Source of the DNA: Watersipora subatra
Lineage: Eukaryota; Bryozoa; Gymnolaemata; Cheilostomatida; Watersiporidae
Direction of reading: 5' to 3'
Length of the DNA stretch: 64,000 bases
NCBI RefSeq assembly: GCF_963576615.1
Contig: NC_088716.1
Span: forward strand, 61,350,228-61,414,227
Position 1 is the stretch's first letter. Every line of letters starts with the position of its first letter. Both the position numbers and the translations under genes were made by a program. The notes beneath the pieces are model-generated. The model did not search any database, was not told the DNA's origin, and saw only the letters and a program-made list of their open reading frames with translations. Below, piece after piece: positions 22,301-31,911 of this stretch.

Positions 22301-22424
22301 AGACCAGGGATCACAGTTCCAATCGGAGTTGCTTGCGGAATGTTGTAAGCTGTGGAATTGTGACAAGACACAGTCCGCTCCATACCACCCTCAAGGAAAC
22401 TCGGTGGTCGAGAGGTTGAACTGA
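19278..22424 (+). CDS. pol: Pol polyprotein, protease to integrase catalytic core (ends at premature stop)
   Basis: The open frame begins at 19278, inside gag, and is expected to be entered by -1 frameshift. In order: an aspartic protease (about 60-160) whose active site reads DSR rather than D-S/T-G at frame residue 76-78; reverse transcriptase with YLDD at 494-497; RNase H near 640-770 with DTDASG and TDHASLPWL; then integrase with an HHCC zinc site (His 883, His 887, Cys 917, Cys 920) and catalytic Asp 949, Asp 1009, Glu 1045, spacing DD35E. A TGA at 22422-22424 ends the frame four codons after that Glu. The frame continues open just after it (22428-23384), so this is a single nonsense lesion. 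Confidence 0.9.
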   Translation: MLHLPEDWSYCSELSYQKLQQGFNRGKLQGPGVIGPEPPGQIPLNLGKCQLHGGHMTTAYYVPVTIDQGKNVMLLDSRCTQSAFPLKEFQKLSAQSCTKLQPVLGQGILADGTEIQLQGLSYIQFQLGTQKISHQFVIADIDNAILLGLNFFEHNQCLLDFQNAQLKIRDSAVRCCDSQGNLLKVNVQVRQDTVLPPRTEKFSMARLSTKWVQGTACIESADRVPGVLVAITVQDPDEQQVHLRLMNYTDREIRIPAGKIVATCMAANLTRPAPTESASRGQLPEHLKTLVEESCQGFSLEEKQKVQALITEHQSAFSSSQYDLGKTNVIKHGIPLVPGAKPLKQRSYRHGTAQEAEIEKQVKELQGQGLIREGYGAWSSPVVLVQKKDGSWRFCVDYRKLNEVTHKDAYPLPRIDDTLDALGGSRLFSTLDFTSGYWQVEMEDDAKEKAAFATRSGLWEWQVLPFGLTSASSTFERLMETVLRGLHWKTLLIYLDDIIVFSKDLDSHLERLKEVFVRLQEAGLKLKPAKCRLFADRVHYLGHVVSASGVETEESKVSAVKEWPVPRHKKDVRAFLGTCGYYRRFIHNYSDISRPLSQLSSKYARFEWTEKCKLAFQELKERLTSAPILAYPNHSLPFLLDTDASGVGTGAVLSQIQDGHERVIAYFSKMYTKEQRNYCVTRQELLAIINAVKHFRPLLFGREFTIRTDHASLPWLLRMPNPAGQLARWLEILTEYNFQLLHRKGLKHCNADGLSRQVCHDCQQCQRMFPDQKSMIRQLQVDSQPLDCSTAACATQGKVDVVDIALAQKVDEQIKEVYQAVKEQATISGRELGWHAHKLLRIWEHLRLTEEGVLQVNLPQRSSRTWRTVCPMSMRAEVIQATHAEAHLSFNKTLAAVRQRWYWPGMTSQVRQWIQACLPCQKSKPASHKSHNTRNKLWAGRPWQIIAVDLCGPLPETTRGNTEILVLADHFTRWYDAIPIPDGQASTVARVLDERIFSYFGIPEIIHTDQGSQFQSELLAECCKLWNCDKTQSAPYHPQGNSVVERLN
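19353..19398 (+). promoter_or_regulatory. -1 ribosomal frameshift signal (slippery heptamer plus stem)
   Basis: GGGAAAC at 19353-19359 sits exactly in the X-XXY-YYZ register of the gag frame (G GGA AAC). Six bases downstream, GTCCAGGGG (19366-19374) is perfectly complementary to CCCCTGGAC (19390-19398), a nine-base-pair stem with a 15-base loop. Gag codons start at positions = 1 modulo 3 and pol at 0, so the needed shift is -1. This is the standard arrangement for a programmed frameshift. Confidence 0.8.
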
Positions 22425-22427
22425 ACA

Positions 22428-23384
22428 ATGGGAAACTCTCTGAGAGCTATGCTCGCCGAGTCAGAACACTTAGAATGGGATCAACTGGTTCCCCAGATTA
22501 TGCGTGCAGTGCGCGCCACCCCCCATTCGAGTTCTGGTGAGACTCCAAACTACCTCATGCTCGGTAGAGAAACACGCCTGTCCCATGATCTACTCCTCAA
22601 CTATCCGACTGGTGTAGACTGCTCTGAAAATGAGTACGCAGTTCGTCTGCAGAATGATCTACAGACAGTGCATGAGAGACTACGACAGCAACAATTCCGT
22701 GCCCCTAGAACTGATGACAGTGAAAAAGAATCTAAGTTTGTGACTGGCGACAGAGTCTGGCTCAAGTCATACTTTAAGGGAAAGGGTCGAGGAGCCAAGT
22801 TACAGTCGAAATATGTTGGGCCCTATTCCATAACTAAGGTACTCCCATTCCAGACCTACCAGATGGAGCGAAGAGGCAAACTGACAGTTCAGCACGAGGG
22901 CAGGATTAAGCTTTATCAAGGAGACTTGAATGAGCCAGTGTCTGGATCAGTGCAAGACAAACAGGATCCTCTCCCAGAGGAGAATAACCCTCCAGTAACG
23001 GTAGAAGAGAGGGCAACTTTGGCTGCACGACGTTCTGACCGGAATGTCAAACAGCCTGCACATCTCTCTGATTATTGGCTAAATCGGATGAAGCGTGTTT
23101 CGCTCCCAGGTAGACCAATTCTGGGACAGAATTCTGTCTTAGGAGGGGACAGTGTAATAAAAATGGATGATAAGTACGACACTGAGTTTCCGCCATTGTC
23201 GACGCAGAACAAAACCCTTAAAATGGAAATGGTGGCCCTGAGAAGGGCTGAGGTGGTTGGTGAGACTACTGGCACTCAGAAATCGATTTTGACTGGTGAG
23301 TCCAGTAGCCCGAGAGGGTCACTGTCGTCCCCGATAGGATCTACCTATGGGCGAATGGTCTTGGACCCTACTTCATGCTTGTAA
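22428..23384 (+). pseudogene. pol: Pol remainder: integrase C-terminal part
   Basis: Same frame as the upstream pol, separated only by the TGA at 22422-22424. It holds the rest of the integrase core and the GPY/F module (KYVGPYSITKV), which in this family contacts DNA and helps multimerise. The last about 230 bases extend into the 3' LTR, so pol ends inside it at a TAA at 23382-23384. Without readthrough this part is not translated from the normal Pol start. The ATG at 22428 is not a credible independent start for a native protein. Confidence 0.8.
23140..23152 (+). other. Polypurine tract
   Basis: TAGGAGGGGACAG directly precedes the TG start of the 3' LTR; it contains an 8-base purine run AGGAGGGG and is the expected plus-strand primer site. 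It is also coding in the pol frame. Confidence 0.75.
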
Positions 23385-24645
23385 AAGCGAATGAGCTGTC
23401 AATCAGTGTGTACCCGTAATTGTAGACGTCATAATGTGCAAGAGTTGATGACGTCTTTTCTAAGCCTATAATCCGGCAGCTTCAAATTGCTAACTCAACG
23501 GATCTATATTACGCTCATCGCAATTCAGACAAATTTGAATAGTCATTTATAAAGCGCACGCTTAACACTTGTTCAATGTAGAGTGTATGTATGTGTGATA
23601 CTAGCAATTTTTTTTATGTTAACCATTTATTACCATAATGTTCTAAGATTTGCATGTTACTATACAAACACACAAAAAATTATTAATACTCGTATTGCGT
23701 GATTAGTTAGTGACAAATGTTATCGTTTTTGTATTCGAAATATGTTATTGTGGAATGGTTGACCTGATTACTGTGCAACCAATCAATTTGTGGATTTTTC
23801 TTGGGATTGCTATATAACCTGCCGGTTTGATCATTGTTGGTGTGTTACTGCTTGGTACTGAGAGATATAACACCAATAAAGATACTGCGTTCTTTATAAT
23901 AAGCTCTGTTTGATTTTCAAAAGCAAATAGGGTATAAAATTCTTGTCACTGTTTCTGCCTTTAGCATTGTGATATTAGCCAGCGTATCATAGCTGCTTTC
24001 ACTATAAATGCTATTGACTGAACATCAAGAATTATTGCGCTTGGCTTGCTAGGGTGTAACAACTGAGAGAAGTCGCCATTGAGTCTGTTTATCGGCTCAC
24101 TCCCGAGTCTGTTTATCGGCTCACCCACGAGTCTGTTTATCGGCTCACCCCCGAGTCTGTTTATCGGCTCACCATCGAGTCTGTTTATCGGCTCACCCAC
24201 GAGTCTGTTTATCGGCTCGCCATCGAGTCTGTTTATCGGCTCACCATTGAGTCTGTTTATCGGCTCACCATCGAGTCTGCTTATCGGCTCACCATCGAGT
24301 CTGTTTATCGGCTCGCCCTCGAGTCTGTTTATCGGCTCACCCACGAGTCTGTTTATCGGCTCACCCCCGAGTCTGTTTGTCGGCTCGCCATCGAGTCTGT
24401 TTATCGGCTCACTTCCGAGTCTGTTTATCGGCTCACCCACGAGTCTGTTTATCGGCTCGCCATCGAGTCTGTTTATCGGCTCACCATCGAGTCTGTTTAT
24501 CGGCTCGCCATCGAGTCTGTTTATCGGCTCACCCACGAGTCTGTTTATCGACTCGCCCACGAGTCTGTTCATCAACTCATGGAGTTTGCGTGAACTCGCT
24601 CTTGAGTTGGGAGTTGGCTATCCTCAACGACCAGAATTTACTTCA
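23153..24645 (+). repeat. 3' LTR
   Basis: 1493 bases, matching the 5' LTR with few substitutions, a small T-run change near 23610 and about five extra minisatellite units. It begins inside the pol frame. TATA at 23811-23817 and AATAAA at 23875-23880 are conserved. Confidence 0.9.
24079..24581. repeat. 24-bp minisatellite in the 3' LTR
   Basis: About 21 copies of the same unit as in the 5' LTR. The copies differ at four positions in the spacer (CAC/CCC/CAT...). The resulting 200-residue open frames are artefacts. Confidence 0.9.
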
Positions 24646-24670
24646 GTTGCACATTTACCAAATCCGGATC

Positions 24671-24890
24671 GATACCTTGTAAAAACCGGCTTTGAGAAAG
24701 AGGCTCATATATGCTTCGTCACGCTAGGATTAAGCGTGAACTGATTGGCCAATTACTAAGTGTTTCTGTTTGACTAAAATATTAAGCCAGTGCTGAACAT
24801 TCTCGATCTATCTGTGCATCAAGTAGCTTAGCATGCTTAGCTCATATATTATATGAGCCTTTTTCCTAAAGCCGGTTTTTACAAGGTATC
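24671..24890. mobile_element. 220-bp inverted-repeat element (MITE-like)
   Basis: The 20 bases at 24671-24690 (GATACCTTGTAAAAACCGGC) are exactly mirrored at 24871-24890, and the match continues imperfectly for about 40 bases. No coding capacity. A 34-base direct repeat (GAACATTCTCGATCTA) occurs inside at about 24796 and just outside at about 24901, so part of the flank was duplicated. I cannot define a target duplication. Confidence 0.75.
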
Positions 24891-25385
24891 ATATCTTAAA
24901 GAACATTCTCGATCTACCTGTGCATCAAGTAGCTTTTACAACTAGCAGCAACTAGGAGACAGACATACTTTACTAACAGTGAGTTAACTTCCTGTGCAAT
25001 ATTCTAGCGATTTATTATTAATGTATTTGCTTATAAGCTTGTTATACAGCTGGCGAGACCTTTGTGACATTTCAATCATCTCATGTGTTTTTGTTGCCAA
25101 AGGTAAAGCTTTATGTTGGTTTATAATAGAGAAAGGGAGGGTGGGGGGAGAGAGGGGGGGTGCAAATGAGAGTGAGATATAAAGGGAGAGAGGGAAAGGG
25201 AGAGAAAAAGAAAGAAGAAAGAGATGAGAGAGAGCTAGTTGTGTATCTCAATGAACTACTCTGTTTCAGTGTGTAGCTGAAGAAATGAGTTATCCAAAAC
25301 CTAAAATACGCCCTCAGCGGTTAACTTGTACATATGAGTGCATTTGTATTCATTTGTCATTTATGAAAAGTACTAATCTGAGTGA
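24891..25385. repeat. GA-rich stretch and unassigned DNA
   Basis: About 25128-25235 is a purine tract (GAGAGA, GGGAGA). The rest has no supported gene. Confidence 0.5.
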
Positions 25386-25853
25386 AGTTGTTAGCAGTAC
25401 TGTTGTTAGTAATACTGTTGTTAGTAGTACTTTTGTTGGTAGTACTGTTGTTAGTAATACTGTTGTTAGTAGTACTGTTGTTGTTAATGCTGTTGTTAGT
25501 AGTACTGTTGTTAGTAGTACTGTCGTTAGTAGTACTGTCGTTAGTAGTACTGTTGTTAGTAGTACTGTTGTTGGTAGGACTGTTGTTAGTAGTACTGTTG
25601 TTAGTAATACTGTTATTGGTAGTACTGTTGTTGGTAGTACTGTTGTTAGTAGTGCTGTTGTTAGTAGTACTGTTGTTGGTAGTACTGTTGTTAGTAGTAC
25701 TGTTGTTAGTAGTACTGTCGTTAGTAGTACTGTCGTTAGTAGTACTGTTGTTAGTAGTACTGTTGTTGGTAGTACTGTTGTTAGTAGTACTGTTGTTAGT
25801 AGTACTGTCGTTAGTAGTACTGTTGTTAGTAGTACTGTTGTTGGTAGTACTCG
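25386..25853. repeat. 15-bp minisatellite
   Basis: About 31 copies of GTTGTTAGTAGTACT with single-base variants. Unit length is a multiple of three, so all six frames stay open for over 150 codons (STVV, TTN, LLV runs). None is a gene. Confidence 0.9.
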
Positions 25854-26743
25854 CCATAAGCTTCTATCAATAGTACCGGATCTGCTCTCAGATTTGGGAC
25901 TAAAAACCATTCACTTACGAATAACTAATCATGTAAATGGTTATATTGGAAAGGCTACTAACAAGAACAGCTAATTGAGTTGCATAAGAAAACATTAACT
26001 AGGATAAAGTTGAGAAAACTCCTTCCTTCCAAATTCTGACTATTAGCAATTATATTTTGTTCTTTCAGCAATCACTCTACGCTGAGTCTAGAGTGATACA
26101 AGTTTGATATATTTATCAGGTTGTGGTGGGGTTACTTTACAGTGTAACAGATGACCAGATAAAAAACCGCTAGTATTAAACATGTGTAAGGATTACCTCT
26201 GTTTTTAGTAACGTATATTACTTTAGAACTTTTATGTTCATTGCAGCAGTAAGTTTTTTGCTAATGCAATGAAATTCTACTCATGCAGCAATGTGTTGCG
26301 TGTGATGAGTTTTTCAGCGTTGAACATTTGCTGCTGTTGTTCAGTTAGAGAGCAGTTTTTAACAGATGGCTAAAATGCAGGAAAAATATTTTACTAGACC
26401 ACAAGGATGTTGTTAGCAACTGTGCTGGCCCCGCTCGGCCTACTATAATATAAGTTTTAATGTAATGTCAGCTGCAAATTCTTTAATATGGAGTTTACTC
26501 ACTAAAACTCTAATAAAAGTGACCTAAAATTAAGCTTTCTGAAAGAAGGAATACTATGTAACGCATGATGAATTGAAACAAAAAAAATTCTTAGCTAACA
26601 GGTGTCTACAGGTCTTTAAAGTTATTGAAAGTCAGTACTATCTATATTCAATATAACAGTGAACACTTGTCATTCAATGCAATAGGATACTCATACCACA
26701 GTTCATACTCTGTCAGCCTTGACTGACCTGCTTTCTGCTTCAG
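25854..26743. other. Upstream region of gene C, paralogous to the D upstream region
   Basis: From about 26165 the sequence matches 34512-35110 with high identity (for example ACATGTGTAAGGATTACCT), so this is intron-1 or upstream sequence of the family. No exon 1 like that of gene E was found. Confidence 0.5.
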
Positions 26744-28555
26744 GGACTTCAGCAGAAAAACAGAGACGAGATGTTCACTGCAGTCATCACCTGCTTCTTG
26801 CTAGCCCGCGCTCAAGCCATTCAACAAGACCTTAGCCATAGCCATAGAGCCTGTGATATGAATTGGAAGCAGTGCATAGAGAATTACAGCCCTGATCAAT
26901 GCATAGAAGTACCCGGTATCACTCCTGAACCTGACATATTTTCCTGTGGAGAAGTTTGTGGTACTAAATACCATAAACAACTATGCAATAAATGTCCAAG
27001 TAAGTCAACACCTAACTTATTAGCGATGACTAACCACTAAAATACTTATAGAATATCTAGCAGAGGATCTTACTATTCTTACAAAGGCTCTATCAGATAA
27101 CTCTATCTAATAATTTTAAAAACCAAGCTATTGAAAGTGTATAAGAGAACAGAGAATAGGATTGTTTAAAACTGGAGAGTGGCTATCCACAGAGGGTGTG
27201 GTTGAAACTAGGCAATGTTAATCATTGGCTAAATGCCTGTGTACTTCAGGGTTAGGTAATGCCATAGTAGGTCAGAAAACACTCAAGTTTCTGGGTTATT
27301 TCTAGCTGACCAGTGAGTCCATGAGTTTCTTGTTCTATTCTTATGACAAGTTATTATTGATCAAGTAAAATTACTTGCATAAAAGCATAGATGCACCCTC
27401 TGGTAAAATGTTTTAACTTTGTGACAAAGCTGAATATCATAGATGTACTTTCTGCCACAGTTTGAAATCCATAGCAGAGTATCAATAGAATCAGCACTGC
27501 TACAGCTATGCATCCATAGATGTATTTCCGTCATTGATGGTATCGCAGGCTGTCTAATGTTATGTTTACATGCATAGTTTGAGTACAATAGTTAACAATG
27601 GTTAATTTCTTTGAAATTGATTGTTTGTTTTAGAGGAGTTTATTGCTCTGAATAAAACCTGTGAAGATGGTGCAACACAAACTTCTTCACAAGCACAATC
27701 AACAACCACAGTTAGTCCTCTAACATTACTGACAACTACTCTCTTTAAAACTAGAGCATCAACTGTCATAAACAACACCTCAGCTGCTGAGTCTGTGACA
27801 AATGAAGACAAGACACCAGCACTAACAAGCCGAATCATTGGCTCGGCTGTAGGGGGAGTGTTGCTAGTACTAGTACTAGTTGTCACAGGTTTCATCATTT
27901 ATTGCTGCAAGCAAAAAGTTAAACAAAAGAATGCCGCAAAAGGAAGGAATGTAGATGTGCCACTAAATCACATGGTTAGTTCCTTTGATACTAGCTAGTA
28001 CTAGGGGCATTGGAAAACATTGAATAATTCTTATGAGGTCTCATGTGATCTCAGTATACGATATGATTAGCTGTGCAGTACCTGCGGTACATATATTTAG
28101 TAATTATCATGAGGTCTAATATGATATCAGTATGCAGTATGACTAGTTGTACAGCCCATATATTTAGTAACTCTCATGATATCTGATGTGATATCAGTAT
28201 GCAGTATGAATAGTTGTACAGTCCATATATTTAGTAATTCTCATGAGGTTTGATGTGATATCAGTATGCAGTATGACTAGCTGTACAGTCAATTTATCTT
28301 TGTGAGACTTTGTTAGGAAAATTTGCGAGATTCTGTGAGACTTTGTGAGACTTTGTTAAGAGAATTGGTGAGATTTTGTGAGACTGTGCGACTTTGTGAT
28401 ACTACTGTGTATGTGAGTATAAACATACTCTCGCATACCTTTTAAGACCGTACTAGGAAAGTTAATATTTCTTTATTATAATTTGGCAGGGAGATCAAGG
28501 ACTGCCTTTATATCAATCTCCAACCAGTGATCCGGACCCGGACAGACCGGCCTAG
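26744..28555 (+). CDS. Gene C: small Cys-rich type I membrane protein
   Basis: Exon 2 (26744-26999), exon 3 (27634-27974) and exon 4 (28490-28555) join in phases 1 and 0; from ATG 26771 they encode 211 residues. No exon 1 was found, but the ATG at 26771 lies just before a clean signal peptide ([16 protein letters not shown]). Cysteines follow the family pattern: [22 protein letters not shown], then TCED in exon 3. The stalk is Thr-rich. One membrane helix (about [19 protein letters not shown]) is followed by YCCKQK and a polar tail. Exon 4 contains [11 protein letters not shown] and ends RPA, so the PDZ-type end seen in E is lost here. An AATAAA lies at 28904-28909. Function unknown. Confidence 0.78.
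27000..27633 (+). other. Intron 2 of gene C
   Basis: Donor GTAAGT at 27000, acceptor TTGTTTTAG ending 27633. Closely matches the same introns of E (41535-42171) and F (45878-47190, excluding its insertion). Confidence 0.7.
28035..28290. repeat. 67-bp degenerate tandem repeat in intron 3 of gene C
   Basis: About four copies of a 67-base unit with GATGTGATATCAGTATGCAG and TAGTTGTACAGCCCATATAT. The same repeat occurs in intron 3 of E and F. Confidence 0.75.
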
Positions 28556-29924
28556 ATCTTCACATTTATCTTCATACAAAAAATGACCCATGTGCTTCAG
28601 GTGCTCTGTATACATGTAGCTTCTCGACTACGCTATCATTGTAGACAATCTCCTCAGCAATCTCCCATCAGAACCAAAGCGCATTGCTTCAAATCTTCAC
28701 GTCCACCCATATCAAAAATTTATTTTGTAATAATGTTTATCAGCATTTAAATTTTTCTACAAATTTTTTTATGAAGTTTTTCAGACAACAGTCAAGTTAA
28801 AGTATTAAACTTGGTGCATTGGCAATCTTTTGCCTTTACTACTGGTGCTCTGCATGTTATTTGTTCTATCTCCTATGACATTCCATTTGTTTTATCAATT
28901 GTAAATAAATGCATTTCAGCCTGTTCGAAGTTTTATGTCGCATATGCCTTTCGTGTATTTGTATCTCATTCAGAATATAGACCTTAACATCTATTTGGCT
29001 TGACTCAACCATCACCTAATCACTGCCTTGTTTTGGCCTCATTCTAAGAGCAATCATAAGAGTCATGTGTAATCAAGAGTATTTGGTTACCAGTCAAACT
29101 TACTGAAATCACACCATCCAATGAGAACTGAGCATCAGTTAGAGTATAATCTGGCTGAAAAGAAGTTTATGATCGGACATGATCATAAACAAGACAGGAT
29201 CGGAAGCCATAGACCTAATAACTATACTATAATTGTTTATAGCTAATAGGTCTATGTCGGAAGCAAACTAAACTGTTTGCTACTATGTTTGCTATTAGTT
29301 AAGAATATTTGAATGGCTTAATACACTTTTAAACTTTCTACTCGTAGGTTATAAAAGTACAAATGACAAAGTATCAGTGGTAAAATAAGTTCCACAACCA
29401 GAGATCCATTTTAGTTATCCTCTATGTGCGACTTTAAACAATATGATATTGACCTGGCAGTTACTCCATTGTTGGACTTTCAATTAATTCAATGAAAGAT
29501 TTTTAACCTAAATCAAACATATTTGTTATAACGCATGTGTTTGGTAACAGTAACCTCAAAGCATTCTAAAAAGTATAAAAATCTCAGGCTATGGCTTTGT
29601 GAATGATCTTATCCTCTGTCAATGGACCCTAACCAACTCTGCTATAGTGTCCCATCAAGTACCTGAATCAAGGCAAATGTTAAGGTATCTCTCCTAAAAT
29701 ATCAAACCTGAGAGTACCTTACACTGCTTCACAAACACCTGACTCAGAGCCTCATCAGCTATCAACATAGCCTGGTAACCCTCATTAGTAAAAAAACTTG
29801 TCATACTAATACATGTAGGTCTTTCAGAGATTAGAAAATTCTAGAAAATTCTCATATATGTCTCAGCATCAAAATTTTCTTATCGTAATTCAATAACTAA
29901 AGCTACCTTTAACGCAAGATTTGT
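28556..29924. repeat. Gene C downstream segment, paralogous to 43111-44470
   Basis: Poly(A) signal at 28904, then sequence nearly identical to that downstream of gene E, including the CTCGTAGG and GTAACAGTAACCTCAAAG landmarks. No gene is visible. F and D have more diverged versions. Confidence 0.7.
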
Positions 29925-29928
29925 TTAA

Positions 29929-31907
29929 AGATGTAGTTGCGTCAAAAATGAAATTAGGACCCATAAAAGGCTAAAACATCAGCTATAATTTGATGCCATT
30001 TTTGTCTTTGTAGACCAACCCTGTCCAGAGATATATGCGTTTGAATGAGGCCCTCTTTTAAAAAGCTCACGTTCCAGCGGGTGCCAATTTCGTGACGTCA
30101 CTAGCTTGTTTTCTGAAACGAAACCACGAGCGATAAATATGAGGTCGCTTCGTTAGCCAATCACGATCGCGAAATTTTTATATAGACCGTAATAAATGTT
30201 ATCACTCGTAAAACGCGTTGTCTGTGATCTCGAAGATTCTCATCGCTAGAGAATTCATGCTCAACGTTACTGATTCAACGCGTTTCAACAATTACTAAGT
30301 TATACATAGTTTTAAAATGGCTTCAAGTTCGAGCGACCGCTACTCAGAGTTATCTGAGCAACGTTTAGTAAAAGATTAGAGTAGACAGCCTATGGCCAAA
30401 GCTGACAGGCGTCAGCAGCGTTTTGCTGCAGAAGAAGACAGAATGGAGGAAAATTAACTTAGAGTCTTCTATACTTTAGTAAATGTAATATTTTTTATAG
30501 TCATAAATACATATACTAATTAATAAAATGATAATTCTTTCCTATCTCCAATCATCGTTTCATAGCTTATCTGCCGTTTTACCTAGCTATAATATTTTTT
30601 TCAAATTTTCTTTGGTAAATTAGAGTCATGATTACAAATTATTTTCACACGTAGGAAGTGGGTAAAATCGATTGATCATTGCAAATCTTTAATTTCCAGA
30701 ACCAAAGCTTCGAATCGTTGGCTTGGCGTACTTGTGCCTTTATTAAATGTTTATTCGTTTTTAAAATTACACCCGCAATCTATTTAACTCCCAATTTGGA
30801 AGCTGCCAATAGATACGCTTTAGAATGACATATCTATGAATGACATATTTATTGCATCTACTTTGTTTACATTTACTTGTTTTACTGATTACAGAATGTT
30901 TATGTCGTCCCACCAGCCGAAGAAGCTTTGTCAGTGTGGAAACTGCTATAAAGGAGAAAGCAAGACTTGAATGCGTGCTGGATGATGTTTTGTTTGAGTT
31001 TGTTGCAGTAGATGAATTTGTCTTATTGTATCAGCTAATACTATGTGAGTGGCCACGACTTGATGAATATTTTTAATAAAAGCTTTATGCCGAGATGAAA
31101 ATATTTTTGCTTGTAAAAATTATATAATAAAATAATATTGTTGAAGATGATGCAAAACATAATTTGCAGAATATTGTAGTGAATCGGATATGGTATATGG
31201 GTGTCCGCAGAACTGGAGAATGTGAGTTCAAATCCAGTTTGCAGCAGACTTCTCATCCTTAAAACTCTATCCCTGTCTATATTCTTTTCAAAGAGGTGGC
31301 TTGCTAGTAGTAAGAAACTAGTACGTAGGCAATAGGTAATAGGCGACATAATGTGGGCGGGGCTTATGGGAGGCTGTATATCGTTTGTATGGGTAGATGC
31401 AGAACTGTGCTGATACAAAGACCGCGTTCTACATAAAGTGACTAGACAATTACCGTAGACCGGTAGAATTGGTAGTCGGTACCCAAATGTTTACACAACA
31501 TTTGGAGAAAGTGAGTAGAACAAACTTTCAATTTTCGTTATTTGAGGCCTTTTAAACATTCATAATAATGCATCTGTAGCAGGATTTAAAATTTTATTCT
31601 AGCCAACACGAGCAAATACAAAATAAGATATATGCCAATAGAGCCGCGTAAGACTAGACTTTTATCGCAAATAGCCGATGTGAATACGAGAGATAGAGAG
31701 AGGTTGCCAAACGCGTGACATCATTTTTGGCGAGGCTGGGCACGTTTTTGTGGCCTGAGCGTTTTTACGGTGATCAGATTTTTTTGGTTTTAATCTTCAA
31801 ATATCTTGGCAATGCGATCGCGTAACACAACAAACAACATATCAACTGATAGAGAAAAAAAAATGCTTTCTTTTAAGATCAACTTAAATTTTGATGCAAC
31901 TACATCT
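29929..31907. mobile_element. 1979-bp TTAA-flanked DNA transposon
   Basis: AGATGTAGTTGC at the left end is the exact reverse complement of GCAACTACATCT at the right end, with inverted similarity extending to about 19-20 bases. TTAA flanks both sides (29925-29928 and 31908-31911). The empty sites in the E module (near 44475) and in the F module (near 49575) read GATTTGTTTAAGCTATTG, so the insertion is proven by comparison. TTAA duplications are typical of piggyBac and Kolobok superfamilies. No intact transposase: only short frames (for example 30317-30379 and 30840-31076), so it is non-autonomous or decayed. Confidence 0.85.
31185..31255 (+). repeat. tRNA-like motif inside the TTAA element
   Basis: GAGTTCAAATCC resembles a B box (GGTTCAAATCC) and lies about 40 bases after an A-box-like stretch (TATGGGTGTCC). 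A SINE remnant is possible; no full cloverleaf is evident. Confidence 0.25.
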
Positions 31908-31911
31908 TTAA

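Larger units (their letters stand above)
16987..24645 (+). mobile_element. Ty3/Gypsy LTR retrotransposon, near complete, 7.66 kb
   Basis: Two LTRs (16987-18358 and 23153-24645) start TGTAATAAAA and end TTTACTTCA. They are flanked by a 4-base direct repeat GTTG (16983-16986, 24646-24649). A tRNA-Leu-type primer site follows the 5' LTR, and a purine tract (AGGAGGGGACAG) precedes the 3' LTR. gag and pol overlap in different frames with a -1 shift signal. Pol order is protease, reverse transcriptase, RNase H, integrase, which is the Ty3/Gypsy order; no env is present. LTRs differ by few substitutions apart from minisatellite copy number, so insertion was fairly recent. It is probably non-autonomous: an in-frame TGA splits integrase and the protease active site is altered. 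Confidence 0.93.

Noticed and set aside
22428-22430. ATG as start of an independent gene after the pol stop
   Set aside because: Same frame as pol and continues integrase; a single TGA separates them, so it is a split gene.
25285-25974. 230-residue STVVS-rich frame and its partners in other frames
   Set aside because: A 15-bp minisatellite keeps every frame open. No signal, domain or splice context.
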